Shown: positions 1 through 7,855 of the stretch, one piece after another
Layout of the letters: each line of letters begins with the position of its first letter
How positions within the stretch are numbered: the first letter of the stretch is position 1
NCBI GenBank assembly: GCA_965247295.1
Contig: CBDFGQ010000004.1
Location: forward strand, 186,001 to 250,000
Length of the DNA: 64,000 nucleotides
From: CBDFGQ01 sp965247295
GTDB lineage: Bacteria; Chloroflexota; Dehalococcoidia; Lucifugimonadales; JAGWBF01
Direction of reading: 5' to 3'
Translations under genes and position numbers: made by a program
The notes under the pieces: generated by a model
The model's input: the letters and a program-made list of their open reading frames with translations, nothing else
What the model was told of the DNA's origin: nothing
Databases searched by the model: none

Positions 1-2
1 AA

Positions 3-812
3 GTAGCCGATGTGGCCGATGTGACCAAGCGGTCGGATGTAGTTATGGTCGTAATACCCGACCACGTCCAGGGACCGGTATACAGGGAGTCCATCGAGCC
101 CCACCTTGTGGCCGGCAACACCCTGATGTTCGCCCACGGATTCAACATTCACTACCGTCAGATCGTGCCGGGTCCTGACGTGAACGTTACTATGATAGCC
201 CCCAAGGCGCCCGGCCACCGCATGCGGGAGATGTTCACGGAGGGGATCGGGGTCCCTGCCCTGCTGGCCATCCAGCAGGATGCCACCGGCGATGCCAAGG
301 AGATATCCCTGGCCTATGCCAGGGGCATCGGCTGCACCAGCGCCGGGGTGCTGGAGACCACCTTCAAGGACGAGACGGAGACGGACCTGTTCGGGGAGCA
401 GAACGTCCTTTGCGGTGGCATCACCTCCCTCATTAAGATGGGCTTCGAGACGCTAGTGGAGGCGGGGTACCCACCTGAACTGGCCTACTTCGAGTGCCTC
501 CACGAGATGAAGCTTATCGTGGACCTCATCTTCCAGGGTGGTTTCAAGTACATGCGCTACTCTATAAGCGACACCGCCGAGTACGGCGATCTCTCCCGCG
601 GCCCGAAAGTCATAGACGAGCACGTGCGGGAGAACATGCGCCGGGTCCTGCGGGACATTCAGGACGGCACCTTCGCACGGGAGTGGATGGCGGAGAACGA
701 CGAAGGACGGAAGAGGTTTCTCCAGATGCGCGAGGAAGGCACCGAGCACGAGATCGAGCGGGTGGGTAGGGAGCTACGGCGCATGATGCCCTGGATGAAC
801 CCCGTGGAGTAA
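3..812 (+). CDS. ilvC: Ketol-acid reductoisomerase (partial, 5' end cut by window)
   Basis: Second common enzyme of valine, leucine and isoleucine synthesis: NADPH-dependent isomerisation and reduction of acetolactate-type ketol-acids in the cytoplasm, with two Mg ions. The frame is open to the left edge, so the NADPH-binding first ~60-70 residues lie outside the window; the GTG at 12 is not the true start. Visible motifs are AHGFNIHY, KAPGH, ETDLFGEQ with the metal-binding Asp and Glu, FECLHE with the second metal-binding Glu pair, and SISDTAEYG, all diagnostic of the class I (short) enzyme. The C-terminus ends normally with TAA. It heads an ilvC-leuA-leuC-leuD run on the plus strand, which fits coordinated branched-chain amino acid synthesis. 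Identification is secure. Confidence 0.96.
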   Translation, partial: VADVADVTKRSDVVMVVIPDHVQGPVYRESIEPHLVAGNTLMFAHGFNIHYRQIVPGPDVNVTMIAPKAPGHRMREMFTEGIGVPALLAIQQDATGDAKEISLAYARGIGCTSAGVLETTFKDETETDLFGEQNVLCGGITSLIKMGFETLVEAGYPPELAYFECLHEMKLIVDLIFQGGFKYMRYSISDTAEYGDLSRGPKVIDEHVRENMRRVLRDIQDGTFAREWMAENDEGRKRFLQMREEGTEHEIERVGRELRRMMPWMNPVE

Positions 813-926
813 GGGACTCACTGAGAGGTGTGCTGCATCCTTCAGAACGCAGTTCCATTTTTCTCTTTGATTTAGCTAGAGCATCGTGTTAGTGGGATTT
901 TAGAACTCAGTCTAGGGAGGCAATTT

Positions 927-974
927 ATGGCCAAAGAGGAAAGGGGATTCGCACAATGGCTGAAGACAGAATAA
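927..974 (+). CDS. Possible 15-codon upstream ORF overlapping the leuA start
   Basis: An ATG at 927 follows a good ribosome-binding sequence (GGGAGG at 915-920) and reads 15 codons, MAKEERGFAQWLKTE, to a TAA at 972-974. It overlaps the leuA start at 956 in another frame. It has no run of leucine codons, so it is not a classical attenuation leader peptide; translational coupling to leuA is the more natural idea. It could also be chance. Confidence 0.25.
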   Translation: MAKEERGFAQWLKTE

Positions 975-2515
975 CGCTGTTCGACACTACCCTGCGGGAC
1001 GGCGAGCAGTCGGCGGGTATCGGCATGACCGGCGAAGAGAAGCTGGAGATTGCCCGGCAGCTGGCCCGTCTGCGGGTAGACGTTATAGAGGCGGGATTTG
1101 CCGCAAGCTCCCCAGGAGACTTCGATGCGGTGCAGACTATAGCCCGCGAGGTCAAGGGCCCAATAATCGCCTCACTGGCGCGGGCCCATCCTGTTGACGT
1201 GGACCGGGCATGGGAGGCCCTCAAGGAAGGGGGAAACCCGCGCATCCACGTATTCCTCTCCAGCTCAGACATCCACATCATGCATCAGCTTCGCAAGAAC
1301 CGGGAAGAGGTCATGGAGCTGGCGGTGTCCATGGTGTCCAGGGCCAAGAAGTACTGCGACAACGTGGAGTTCTCCCCTATGGATGCCACCAGGACCAGCC
1401 CGGAATACCTCTACCAGCTCCTGGAGGCGGTGATAGGTGCGGGAGCCACCACGGTAAACATCGCAGATACTGTGGGGTACGCAATACCCTCCCAGTTCGC
1501 CCAGCTGCTGAAGGACATCCAGGAGAACGTTCCGAATATGGACCGGGCCGTCCTCAGCGTCCACTGCCACGATGACCTTGGCTTGGCCGTGTCCAACAGC
1601 CTGGCTGCTATTCAAGCGGGCGCCCGCCAGGTCGAGGGGTGCATAAACGGAATTGGGGAGCGGGCCGGCAACGCCTCCCTGGAAGAGATAATCATGTCCC
1701 TTCATACCCGTAAGGACCTCTTCCAAGTTACCACCGACGTAGACACCAGCCAGATATATCCCACAAGCCGCCTGGTGAGCCGCATCACCGGCATGCCCAT
1801 CCAGCCCAACAAGTCCATTGTGGGTGAGAACGCCTTTCGCCATGCGTCGGGTATACACCAGGATGGCGTTCTCAAGGAGCGGTCCACCTACGAGTTGATG
1901 GACCCCGTCTCTATCGGTTGGCCTGGGAGCACCTTGGTGCTGGGCAAGCTCAGCGGCCGCGCCGGGCTGCGGGCGCGCCTGGAGGCGTTGAACTACGTGC
2001 TCAGCAAAGAGGACCTGGACCGGGCGTTCGAGGCCTTTAAGCTGCTGGCCGACAAGAAGCAGGAGGTCACCGACCGCGACCTGGAAGCCCTGATGGCCGA
2101 GGAGAAGCGGGTAGCAACGGAACCCATCACCTACGCGCTGGACCAGGTGCAGTTCTCCGGGGGGGACCACGATATCGCCACCGCCACGGTGCGGGTGTTC
2201 GGGCCCGGCCAGCAGGTCCAGAGCGACGCCGCTACGGGCAACGGCCCTGTGGACGCGGTGTGCAAGGCGATCCAACGTGCCACGGGAGTGCCCGCCAGGC
2301 TGGCGGACTTCAACGTCCATTCGGTCACCGAGGGTCTGGACTCCCTCGGCGAGGTGGTGATTCGGGTGGAGCAGGACGGACGGATATACACGGGCCGTGG
2401 AGCCTCCACTGACATCATCGTCGCCAGCGCCAAGGCGTACATAAGCGCCTTGAACCGGCTCGTTGCCCAGGAGCGTCCGGCGGCGGTCCCAGAGCCCCTG
2501 ACCACCCCGGACTAG
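956..2515 (+). CDS. leuA: 2-isopropylmalate synthase
   Basis: First committed step of leucine synthesis: condenses acetyl-CoA with 2-oxoisovalerate. The 519 residues match the usual length. The TIM-barrel catalytic domain begins with DTTLRDGEQS near residue 10. It carries the metal-binding HCHDDLG motif, the GERAGNASLEE signature and the FRHASGIHQDG segment of the linker. The last ~130 residues are the LeuA dimer/regulatory domain, where leucine feedback normally acts. The chosen start is ATG 956, with AGGGGA about 8 nt upstream; the overlapping short frame at 927 has a stronger Shine-Dalgarno sequence. LeuC and leuD follow on the same strand; leuB is not in the window. Confidence 0.96.
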   Translation: MAEDRITLFDTTLRDGEQSAGIGMTGEEKLEIARQLARLRVDVIEAGFAASSPGDFDAVQTIAREVKGPIIASLARAHPVDVDRAWEALKEGGNPRIHVFLSSSDIHIMHQLRKNREEVMELAVSMVSRAKKYCDNVEFSPMDATRTSPEYLYQLLEAVIGAGATTVNIADTVGYAIPSQFAQLLKDIQENVPNMDRAVLSVHCHDDLGLAVSNSLAAIQAGARQVEGCINGIGERAGNASLEEIIMSLHTRKDLFQVTTDVDTSQIYPTSRLVSRITGMPIQPNKSIVGENAFRHASGIHQDGVLKERSTYELMDPVSIGWPGSTLVLGKLSGRAGLRARLEALNYVLSKEDLDRAFEAFKLLADKKQEVTDRDLEALMAEEKRVATEPITYALDQVQFSGGDHDIATATVRVFGPGQQVQSDAATGNGPVDAVCKAIQRATGVPARLADFNVHSVTEGLDSLGEVVIRVEQDGRIYTGRGASTDIIVASAKAYISALNRLVAQERPAAVPEPLTTPD

Positions 2516-2622
2516 TGGGTCGGCGCCAGAGGGCCCCTTCGTGGAGTCTTACCCGGCCCAACTTGCCGTTTGACTAGAGGCGGTTTGTTTTGCCAACCCC
2601 ACTTAAGTGAGGACTTACATCT

Positions 2623-4020
2623 ATGGCCAAAACGATGTTCGAGAAGATCTGGGACAACCACGTGGTACACGAGGAGCCAGGGCAGTCCACGCTCCTCTAC
2701 ATCGACCTGCACCTGGTGCACGAGGTCACGTCGGCCCAAGCCTTCGAGGGGCTACGGATGGCGGGCAGGAGGGTGCGCCGCCCAGAACTGACGGTCGCCA
2801 CCGCCGACCATAATACTCCGACCTGGGAGCTTTCCCGTCCCATTGAGGACGAGATGTCCCGCAAGCAGCTGGAGGCCCTCTCCAGGAACTGCGATGAGTT
2901 CGGTGTCACCCTGTACGACAGGTTCAGCTCCGGACAGGGCATCGTGCACATCATCGGCCCCGAACAGGGCTATAGCCAGCCGGGCAAGACGATAGTTTGT
3001 GGAGACAGCCACACTTCCACCCACGGCGCCTTCGGCGCCTTCGCCCTTGGCATAGGCACTACCCAGGTGGAGCAGGTCCTGGCGAGCCAGTGCCTGGTGC
3101 AGGCCAAACTCAATTCCATGGAGGTGCGGGTCAACGGCCCCCTCCCCGGGGGCGTCACCGCTAAGGACTTGATACTGGGAATCATAGGCCAGATCGGCAT
3201 CGACGGCGGTGTGGGCCACGTCATCGAGTACACCGGCGAGGCGATGCGGTCCCTCTCCATGGAAGGCCGGATGACTGTGTGCAACATGACCATCGAGGGC
3301 GGCGCCCGGGCCGGCATGGTCGCCCCGGACGACACCACCTTCGAGTATATGCGGGGCCGCCCTCAGGTCCCCCAAGGCAAGTCGTTCGACGCCGCGGTGG
3401 AGCTGTGGAGGGAGCTTCCCACAGACCCCGGTGCCACCTTCGACAAGGTGGTGGAGATCGACGCCGCCTCCCTGGAACCCTTCGTAACGTGGGGTACCAA
3501 CCCCGGCATGGTGGCGCCCGTGACGGGACGCGTCCCCGACCCCGCCTCCTTCGATGAGCGGTCGAAGCGGGAGGCGGCCGAGCGCGCCCTGGAGTACATG
3601 GGCCTGGAGCCCAACACCCCCATGCAGGAGATCAAGATCGACCGAGTGTTCCTGGGTTCCTGCACCAACTCTCGAATCGAGGACCTGCGGAACGCTGCCG
3701 AGGTGGTCAAGGGGCGGAAGGTCAACCCGGACGTGTACGCCATGGTGGTCCCCGGCTCTGCCAACATCAAGGCCCAGGCGGAGGCCGAGGGCCTGGACGG
3801 CATCTTCAAGGACGCCGGCTTCGACTGGCGGGTGGCGGGTTGCTCCATGTGCCTGGGCATGAACCCCGACATCCTCGAGCCCGGCCAGCGGTGCGCTTCA
3901 ACCTCGAACCGCAACTTCGAGGGCCGCCAGGGCAAGGGCGGTCGCACCCACCTGGTTAGCCCTCAGATGGCCGCCGCCGCCGCCATCGCCGGCCACTTCG
4001 TGGACATCAGGGAGTGGTAA
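2623..4020 (+). CDS. leuC: 3-isopropylmalate dehydratase large subunit
   Basis: Together with LeuD this [4Fe-4S] enzyme of the aconitase family interconverts 2- and 3-isopropylmalate. The protein has 465 residues, the normal bacterial length. Cluster ligands are visible as FLGSCTNSR and, about 60 residues later, the AGCSMCLGMNPD pair. GDSHTSTHGAFG is the classic aconitase-family signature. Start ATG 2623 follows a GTGAGGA element. It ends 22 bp before leuD, so the two subunits are very likely cotranscribed and made in matched amounts. No anomalies seen. Confidence 0.97.
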   Translation: MAKTMFEKIWDNHVVHEEPGQSTLLYIDLHLVHEVTSAQAFEGLRMAGRRVRRPELTVATADHNTPTWELSRPIEDEMSRKQLEALSRNCDEFGVTLYDRFSSGQGIVHIIGPEQGYSQPGKTIVCGDSHTSTHGAFGAFALGIGTTQVEQVLASQCLVQAKLNSMEVRVNGPLPGGVTAKDLILGIIGQIGIDGGVGHVIEYTGEAMRSLSMEGRMTVCNMTIEGGARAGMVAPDDTTFEYMRGRPQVPQGKSFDAAVELWRELPTDPGATFDKVVEIDAASLEPFVTWGTNPGMVAPVTGRVPDPASFDERSKREAAERALEYMGLEPNTPMQEIKIDRVFLGSCTNSRIEDLRNAAEVVKGRKVNPDVYAMVVPGSANIKAQAEAEGLDGIFKDAGFDWRVAGCSMCLGMNPDILEPGQRCASTSNRNFEGRQGKGGRTHLVSPQMAAAAAIAGHFVDIREW

Positions 4021-4042
4021 ACGTAAATCTACGGAGCACAAA

Positions 4043-4651
4043 ATGGAACCCTTCACGAAAATAACCGGCGTGGTGGCTCCCCTGGACAGGGAGAATGTGG
4101 ACACCGACCAGATCATCCCGGCGGTGTACTTGAAGCGAATCAGTCGCTCCGGATACGAGGATGTCCTGTTCGCCTCCTGGCGATACCGGGAGGACGGCAG
4201 CCCAAACCCGGACTTCGTCCTGAACATGCCTCCATACCAGAAGGCCAGCGTCCTCGTGGCTGGGCGTAATTTCGGCTGCGGCTCCTCCCGCGAGCACGCG
4301 CCCTGGGCGCTGCGCGATTACGGCTTTCGGGTAATCATAGCCCCCAGGTTCGCCGACATTTTCCACAAGAACTGCTTTGACAACGGTATCGTTCCCGCCC
4401 ACATCTCTGAAGACCAGGTCCGCCAGCTCACGTCCAGGGCTAAGAGGGAGCCCGGATATAGCATTACGGTGGACCTGGAGTCGTGCGAGCTGCGAGACGA
4501 GGAGGGCCTCAGCATCCCCTTCGTGGTACACACCGACCCTGAAACCCACGTGTTCCGGCGGCACTGTCTGCTCAACGGCTTGGACGATATCGCCCTGACC
4601 TTGCAGCACGAAGACAAGATAGCGGCCTACGAGGCCAGTCACGGGCTATAG
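4043..4651 (+). CDS. leuD: 3-isopropylmalate dehydratase small subunit
   Basis: The swivel-domain partner of LeuC in leucine synthesis, 202 residues as usual for the bacterial type. NVDTDQIIPA near the N-terminus and GRNFGCGSSREHAPW, the substrate-positioning loop, are the family hallmarks; PRFADIFHKNCFDNG follows. It is the last gene of the plus-strand leu run and converges on moaC, with about 130 bp between the stop codons. Because leuB is absent downstream, 3-isopropylmalate dehydrogenase must be encoded elsewhere. Confidence 0.96.
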   Translation: MEPFTKITGVVAPLDRENVDTDQIIPAVYLKRISRSGYEDVLFASWRYREDGSPNPDFVLNMPPYQKASVLVAGRNFGCGSSREHAPWALRDYGFRVIIAPRFADIFHKNCFDNGIVPAHISEDQVRQLTSRAKREPGYSITVDLESCELRDEEGLSIPFVVHTDPETHVFRRHCLLNGLDDIALTLQHEDKIAAYEASHGL

Positions 4652-4723
4652 AATTACCGGGCAGGCGCGCATGGGGAAAGGGACTTAGCGGAGCGGCGAC
4701 AGCCGATTGTCGTATTCTAGTAC

Positions 4724-4751
4724 GTAGAGGTCGCCATCAGGTCCCCTCTAC
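4724..4751. terminator. Possible bidirectional hairpin between leuD and moaC
   Basis: GTAGAGG (4724-4730) can pair with CCTCTAC (4745-4751) over a 14-nt loop, midway between two convergent genes. There is no clear T-run on either side, so it is a weak terminator candidate and rests mainly on position. Confidence 0.3.
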
Positions 4752-4780
4752 CTTGTGTACGCCTGGTACAAGCTCCGCGC

Positions 4781-5290
4781 TCACTTCTCCAGGACTATGT
4801 CACCACTCTTTCCGCCGAGTTTCTTCACCAATCTGATGTCCTGTATCCACATCCCTCTGTCCACCGACTTGCACATATCGTAGAGGGTCAGGGCCGCGAC
4901 CGAAACGGCCGTGAGGGCCTCCATCTCCACGCCCGTTTTCGCCTCGGCCTTTGCCGTGGCGGTGATGTGGATGCCGCTCCGGCTGTCGTCGGCTTCGAGC
5001 TCGACCGTTATGTGATTGAGGGGGATGGGATGGCACATGGGAATAAGCTGGGGCGTTTGCTTTGCACCCATGATGCCCGCCAGCCTCGCCGTGGCCAGCA
5101 CGTCGCCCTTCTTTACTAGCCCGCCCACGATGAGCCGCAGGGTCTCCGGCTGCATGGCCACGAAGCCCCGGGCGACGGCCTCTCGCTGGGTGTCTGGCTT
5201 CCAGCCAACGTCCACCATGCGGGCCCGACCCTGGTCGTCCAGGTGGGTGAGCTCAGTGGCCCGGGCATCCGCGTCGGTACTGTCTTTCAT
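4781..5290 (-). CDS. moaC: Cyclic pyranopterin monophosphate synthase
   Basis: Second step of molybdenum cofactor synthesis: converts the 3',8-cyclo-GTP product of MoaA into cyclic pyranopterin monophosphate. The 169 residues cover the whole family. Diagnostic segments are MVDVGWK near the N-terminus, AKQTPQLIPMCHP in the middle, and TGVEMEALTAVSVAALTL running into YDMCKSVDR, which contains the catalytic Asp and Lys. It is the third gene of a minus-strand cluster moaA-rnhA-moaC with gaps of about 50-65 bp, so MoaA and MoaC are probably coexpressed. TGA is the normal stop here, showing that TGA is a working stop codon in this genome. Confidence 0.96.
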   Translation of the reverse strand: MKDSTDADARATELTHLDDQGRARMVDVGWKPDTQREAVARGFVAMQPETLRLIVGGLVKKGDVLATARLAGIMGAKQTPQLIPMCHPIPLNHITVELEADDSRSGIHITATAKAEAKTGVEMEALTAVSVAALTLYDMCKSVDRGMWIQDIRLVKKLGGKSGDIVLEK

Positions 5291-5341
5291 GTGCAGCTAC
5301 CCCTAAATCCTTGGTTCGGCACACAAGGGCTCCGATCCCTA

Positions 5342-5824
5342 TCACGCTGGGGCACCCTTATATCCCACATCCACCGGCAGGCCCGGCGTGTGAGCCGCTG
5401 CAACGGCCAGTTCGTCGCAGCGCTCATTCTCAGCATGCCCAGCGTGGCCCCTGACCCACCTAAACTTCACGTCGTGATACTCACAGAGTCCCAGTAGCCT
5501 TATCCACAGATCGGGATTCAGTGCCATTTCTCGCTTGTTACGCCTCCAACCGTTCGCTTGCCATCTCCTGGCCCAACCCTTCTCCATCGCGTTGACCAGG
5601 TACTGGGAGTCGCTGTATAGGGTAACCTGGCACCGTTGCTTCAGGCCTTCCAGGCCCACGATCGCGGCCAGGATTTCCATCCGGTTGTTGGTGGTCCTGC
5701 GGCAGCCGCCGGAAAGTTCCTTCCGGTGGCCACGGTTCAGGAGCACCACGCCGTACCCTCCGGGGCCTGGATTCCCGATACAGGCTCCATCGGTGTATAT
5801 ATGAACCTGTCCTTCGCTAGCCAC
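5342..5824 (-). CDS. rnhA: Ribonuclease HI
   Basis: Cleaves the RNA strand of RNA-DNA hybrids (R-loops, lagging-strand primers). The acidic DEDD site is visible: Asp in IYTDGACIGNPG, Glu in NNRMEI, Asp in YSDSQYL, and the late Asp in ENERCDELA, with the catalytic-loop His in RGHAGH. I chose the GTG at 5824, giving 160 residues starting MASEGQVHIYTDG, the family's usual length; a TTG at 5842 would add six residues. It sits between moaA and moaC, an odd place for a nucleic-acid enzyme, suggesting insertion into, or simple co-transcription with, the cofactor genes. Confidence 0.94.
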   Translation of the reverse strand: MASEGQVHIYTDGACIGNPGPGGYGVVLLNRGHRKELSGGCRRTTNNRMEILAAIVGLEGLKQRCQVTLYSDSQYLVNAMEKGWARRWQANGWRRNKREMALNPDLWIRLLGLCEYHDVKFRWVRGHAGHAENERCDELAVAAAHTPGLPVDVGYKGAPA

Positions 5825-5888
5825 GCATTTTCCAACACACAAATATGCCGGGATCCTCGGGGTCTCGGGTCACTCTGCAGCCAGAATG

Positions 5889-6920
5889 CTACCCCCCGAT
5901 CTGGTACATCTCTATCTTCTTTGGTCGGTCCCCCAGGTCAGTGTACGAGGTCCTCAGCTCGGAGTACCGGTCTTCCCTGCGGCGCCAGGCGCCCGCAATC
6001 AGCTCCCGAAGGTCGTCGTCGCTGGCCCCCTCCCTCATGGGACGCCGAAGATCGGTCCCGCCGCTGGCGAACAGGCAGGTATAGAGCTTGCCGTCAGTGG
6101 AGAGGCGCGCCCTGGTGCAGTCGCCGCAGAAGGGCTTGGTGACGGAGGCGATGATGCCGATCTCTCCTCCGCCGTCCCGGTACCTGTAGCGCAGGGCTAC
6201 CTCGCCGGTATAGTTAGGGTCCATGGGTTCCAGGGGCAGTCCGGCATTGATCCTCTCTGCGATTTCGTCCGCCGACACCACGTGGTCCAGTTTCCAGCCG
6301 TTAAGATTGCCCACGTCCATGTACTCGATGAACCGCATGATGTGTCCCGTGCCCTTGAAATACCTGGCCAGTTCAACTAAGGTGTGGTCGTTCACCCCGC
6401 GCTGCACCACGGCGTTGATCTTTATGGGGTGAAGGCCCACCTCTTCCGCCGCCCTTATCCCCTCCAGGACCCTTTTGATGCCGAAGCCCCGGCCGTTCAT
6501 CGCCTTGAACACCTCATCGTCCAGGGAGTCAAGGCTCACGGTTATCCTCTGTAAGCCAGCGTCCTTGAGGGCTCGGGCCTTCTGGGCCAGCAGGTAGCCG
6601 TTGGTGGTGAGGGTCAGGTCCTGTAGGCCCTCGATCCCCGCGACAAGCTCTACCAGGTGCTCAAGTCCATTCCTGACCAGCGGCTCGCCCCCGGTCAGCC
6701 GGATCTTCGTCACTCCCAGCCCGACGAATATGCGGCTGAGCCTGGCGATCTCCTCGAACGTTAGCAGCTCCGCCCTGGTTAGAAACTCGTAGCTCTCGCC
6801 GTAAATTTCGGCGGGCATGCAGTAGGGACAGCGGAAGTTGCACCGGTCCGTCACCGAGACCCGAAGGTCGCGGACTGGCCGGCCAAAAACGTCCCTTACT
6901 TCAACCGCGTTCTGGTCCAT
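5889..6920 (-). CDS. moaA: GTP 3',8-cyclase
   Basis: Radical-SAM enzyme that starts molybdenum cofactor synthesis by rearranging GTP. The N-terminal CNFRCPYCMP supplies the CxxxCxxC ligands of the SAM cluster (about residues 28-35). The C-terminal half carries the second-cluster ligands in FCGDCTRARLS, with a further Cys about a dozen residues on in YTCLF. The protein ends in the GG dipeptide that MoaA needs for activity. At 343 residues it is full length. First gene of the moaA-rnhA-moaC cluster; no Moco riboswitch is evident upstream. Confidence 0.97.
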   Translation of the reverse strand: MDQNAVEVRDVFGRPVRDLRVSVTDRCNFRCPYCMPAEIYGESYEFLTRAELLTFEEIARLSRIFVGLGVTKIRLTGGEPLVRNGLEHLVELVAGIEGLQDLTLTTNGYLLAQKARALKDAGLQRITVSLDSLDDEVFKAMNGRGFGIKRVLEGIRAAEEVGLHPIKINAVVQRGVNDHTLVELARYFKGTGHIMRFIEYMDVGNLNGWKLDHVVSADEIAERINAGLPLEPMDPNYTGEVALRYRYRDGGGEIGIIASVTKPFCGDCTRARLSTDGKLYTCLFASGGTDLRRPMREGASDDDLRELIAGAWRRREDRYSELRTSYTDLGDRPKKIEMYQIGG

Positions 6921-7011
6921 TGATCTTCCCTACTCTGGTTCAAATTCCTTACCAGGTCCTTTTCGCGCCTGGGCGGGTTCAGAATGACTTCTACGTTAGG
7001 CCTCCTGTAGG

Positions 7012-7030
7012 AAAACCCGCACACGGGCTT
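7012..7030 (-). terminator. Terminator after the ITPase gene
   Basis: On the minus strand AAGCCCG and CGGGTTT can pair around a TGTG loop, followed by a run TTTTC, directly downstream of the ITPase stop at 7034. A compact factor-independent terminator separating it from moaA. Confidence 0.5.
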
Positions 7031-7033
7031 AGA

Positions 7034-7726
7034 TTAGCGGTCCGACTCTCCATTTGCAGCCATGGACCTGAGCAGGGCCGCGGCCCGTCTGGCGGCCTGA
7101 CCCCTATGACTGAGGGAGTTTTTCTCCTCCAGGGACAGCTCCGCCATCGTACAGCCAAGGTGGGGCAGATTAAAGACCGGGTCGTACCCGAATCCGTTGG
7201 CGCCCCTCGTTTCATATTGTATAACGCCCTCCACCACTCCGGCCACCGTCTTCACCTCCCCAGAGGGCCACGCGATGGCGATGACGCAGCGAAATCGGCC
7301 GGACCTTTCATCCCAAGGCACGTCCTTCAGGTTTTCAAGGAGTATGACCACCCGGTCCTCGTCGCTCTTACCTGGTCCTCCGTACCGGGCCGACAGGACT
7401 CCGGGGGCGCCATCCAGGGCATCCACCTCCAGGCCCGAGTCGTCGGCCAGGGTAAGAAGGCCGCTCAGGGTCGCGTACTCCCTGGCCTTGACGCAGGCGT
7501 TCTGCTCGAACGAGCTGCCGGTCTCCTCCACCTCCTCGGTCACACCTACGTCGTCAAGCGAGGTAACCTCGTGGGGGATGCAGCCCAGAAGCTGCCGATA
7601 TTCCCGTAGCTTACCGGGGTTTCTGGTGGCGACCAGCAGCCTGGGCGACGACCTCTGTGCCAATCTTGGGCGGAGGGTCAACTCTCGCCGCCTGGATCTA
7701 GTGTAGCCATGGCTCGTATATTTCAC
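7034..7726 (-). CDS. rdgB: Non-canonical purine NTP pyrophosphatase (Ham1/RdgB)
   Basis: House-cleaning enzyme hydrolysing ITP, dITP and XTP to monophosphates so that deaminated purines are not put into DNA or RNA. Family motifs in order: LLVATRNPGKLREY at the substrate end, LADDSGLEVDAL with the Mg-binding acidic pair, GANGFGYDPVF, and SLSHRGQAARR near the C-terminus. The frame opens with a GTG at 7726, giving an Arg-rich extension of about 28 residues before the conserved core. The TTG at 7663 (MAQRSSPRLLVATRN) gives 209 residues, nearer the usual ~200, and may be the true start. It stands alone between two hairpins. Confidence 0.93.
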   Translation of the reverse strand: MKYTSHGYTRSRRRELTLRPRLAQRSSPRLLVATRNPGKLREYRQLLGCIPHEVTSLDDVGVTEEVEETGSSFEQNACVKAREYATLSGLLTLADDSGLEVDALDGAPGVLSARYGGPGKSDEDRVVILLENLKDVPWDERSGRFRCVIAIAWPSGEVKTVAGVVEGVIQYETRGANGFGYDPVFNLPHLGCTMAELSLEEKNSLSHRGQAARRAAALLRSMAANGESDR

Positions 7727-7752
7727 CTTTCGTCGCGGTTGCCGGCAAACCT

Positions 7753-7793
7753 AAAGGGCCTGGGGGCCGGTCGTTGGACCCCACAGGCCCTTT
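7753..7793 (-). terminator. Strong hairpin downstream of the FBP aldolase/phosphatase gene
   Basis: AAAGGGCCTG plus GGGG pairs with CCCC plus CAGGCCCTTT across the intergenic gap, giving about 14 base pairs. It lies 63 bp past the fbp stop and before the ITPase start. The T-run is poor in the leftward direction, so it may act as a terminator or as an mRNA 3' stabiliser. Confidence 0.5.
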
Positions 7794-7855
7794 GTATTTA
7801 CCTGCTCATAGAGCTAGAAGGGGCGCGGCCGCCTCTCCCTATGTGTCTGCTGGTG

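Noticed and set aside
813..955. Possible T-box or leucine attenuator upstream of leuA
   Set aside because: No GGTGG-type T-box bulge sequence and no leucine-codon run in the short ORF.
6938..6950. GGTTCAAATTCC resembling a tRNA T-arm
   Set aside because: No acceptor, D-arm or anticodon arm could be built around it on either strand.
6921..7033. Possible molybdenum cofactor riboswitch upstream of moaA
   Set aside because: The interval is short and mostly a terminator for the ITPase gene; I could not match the Moco RNA consensus.
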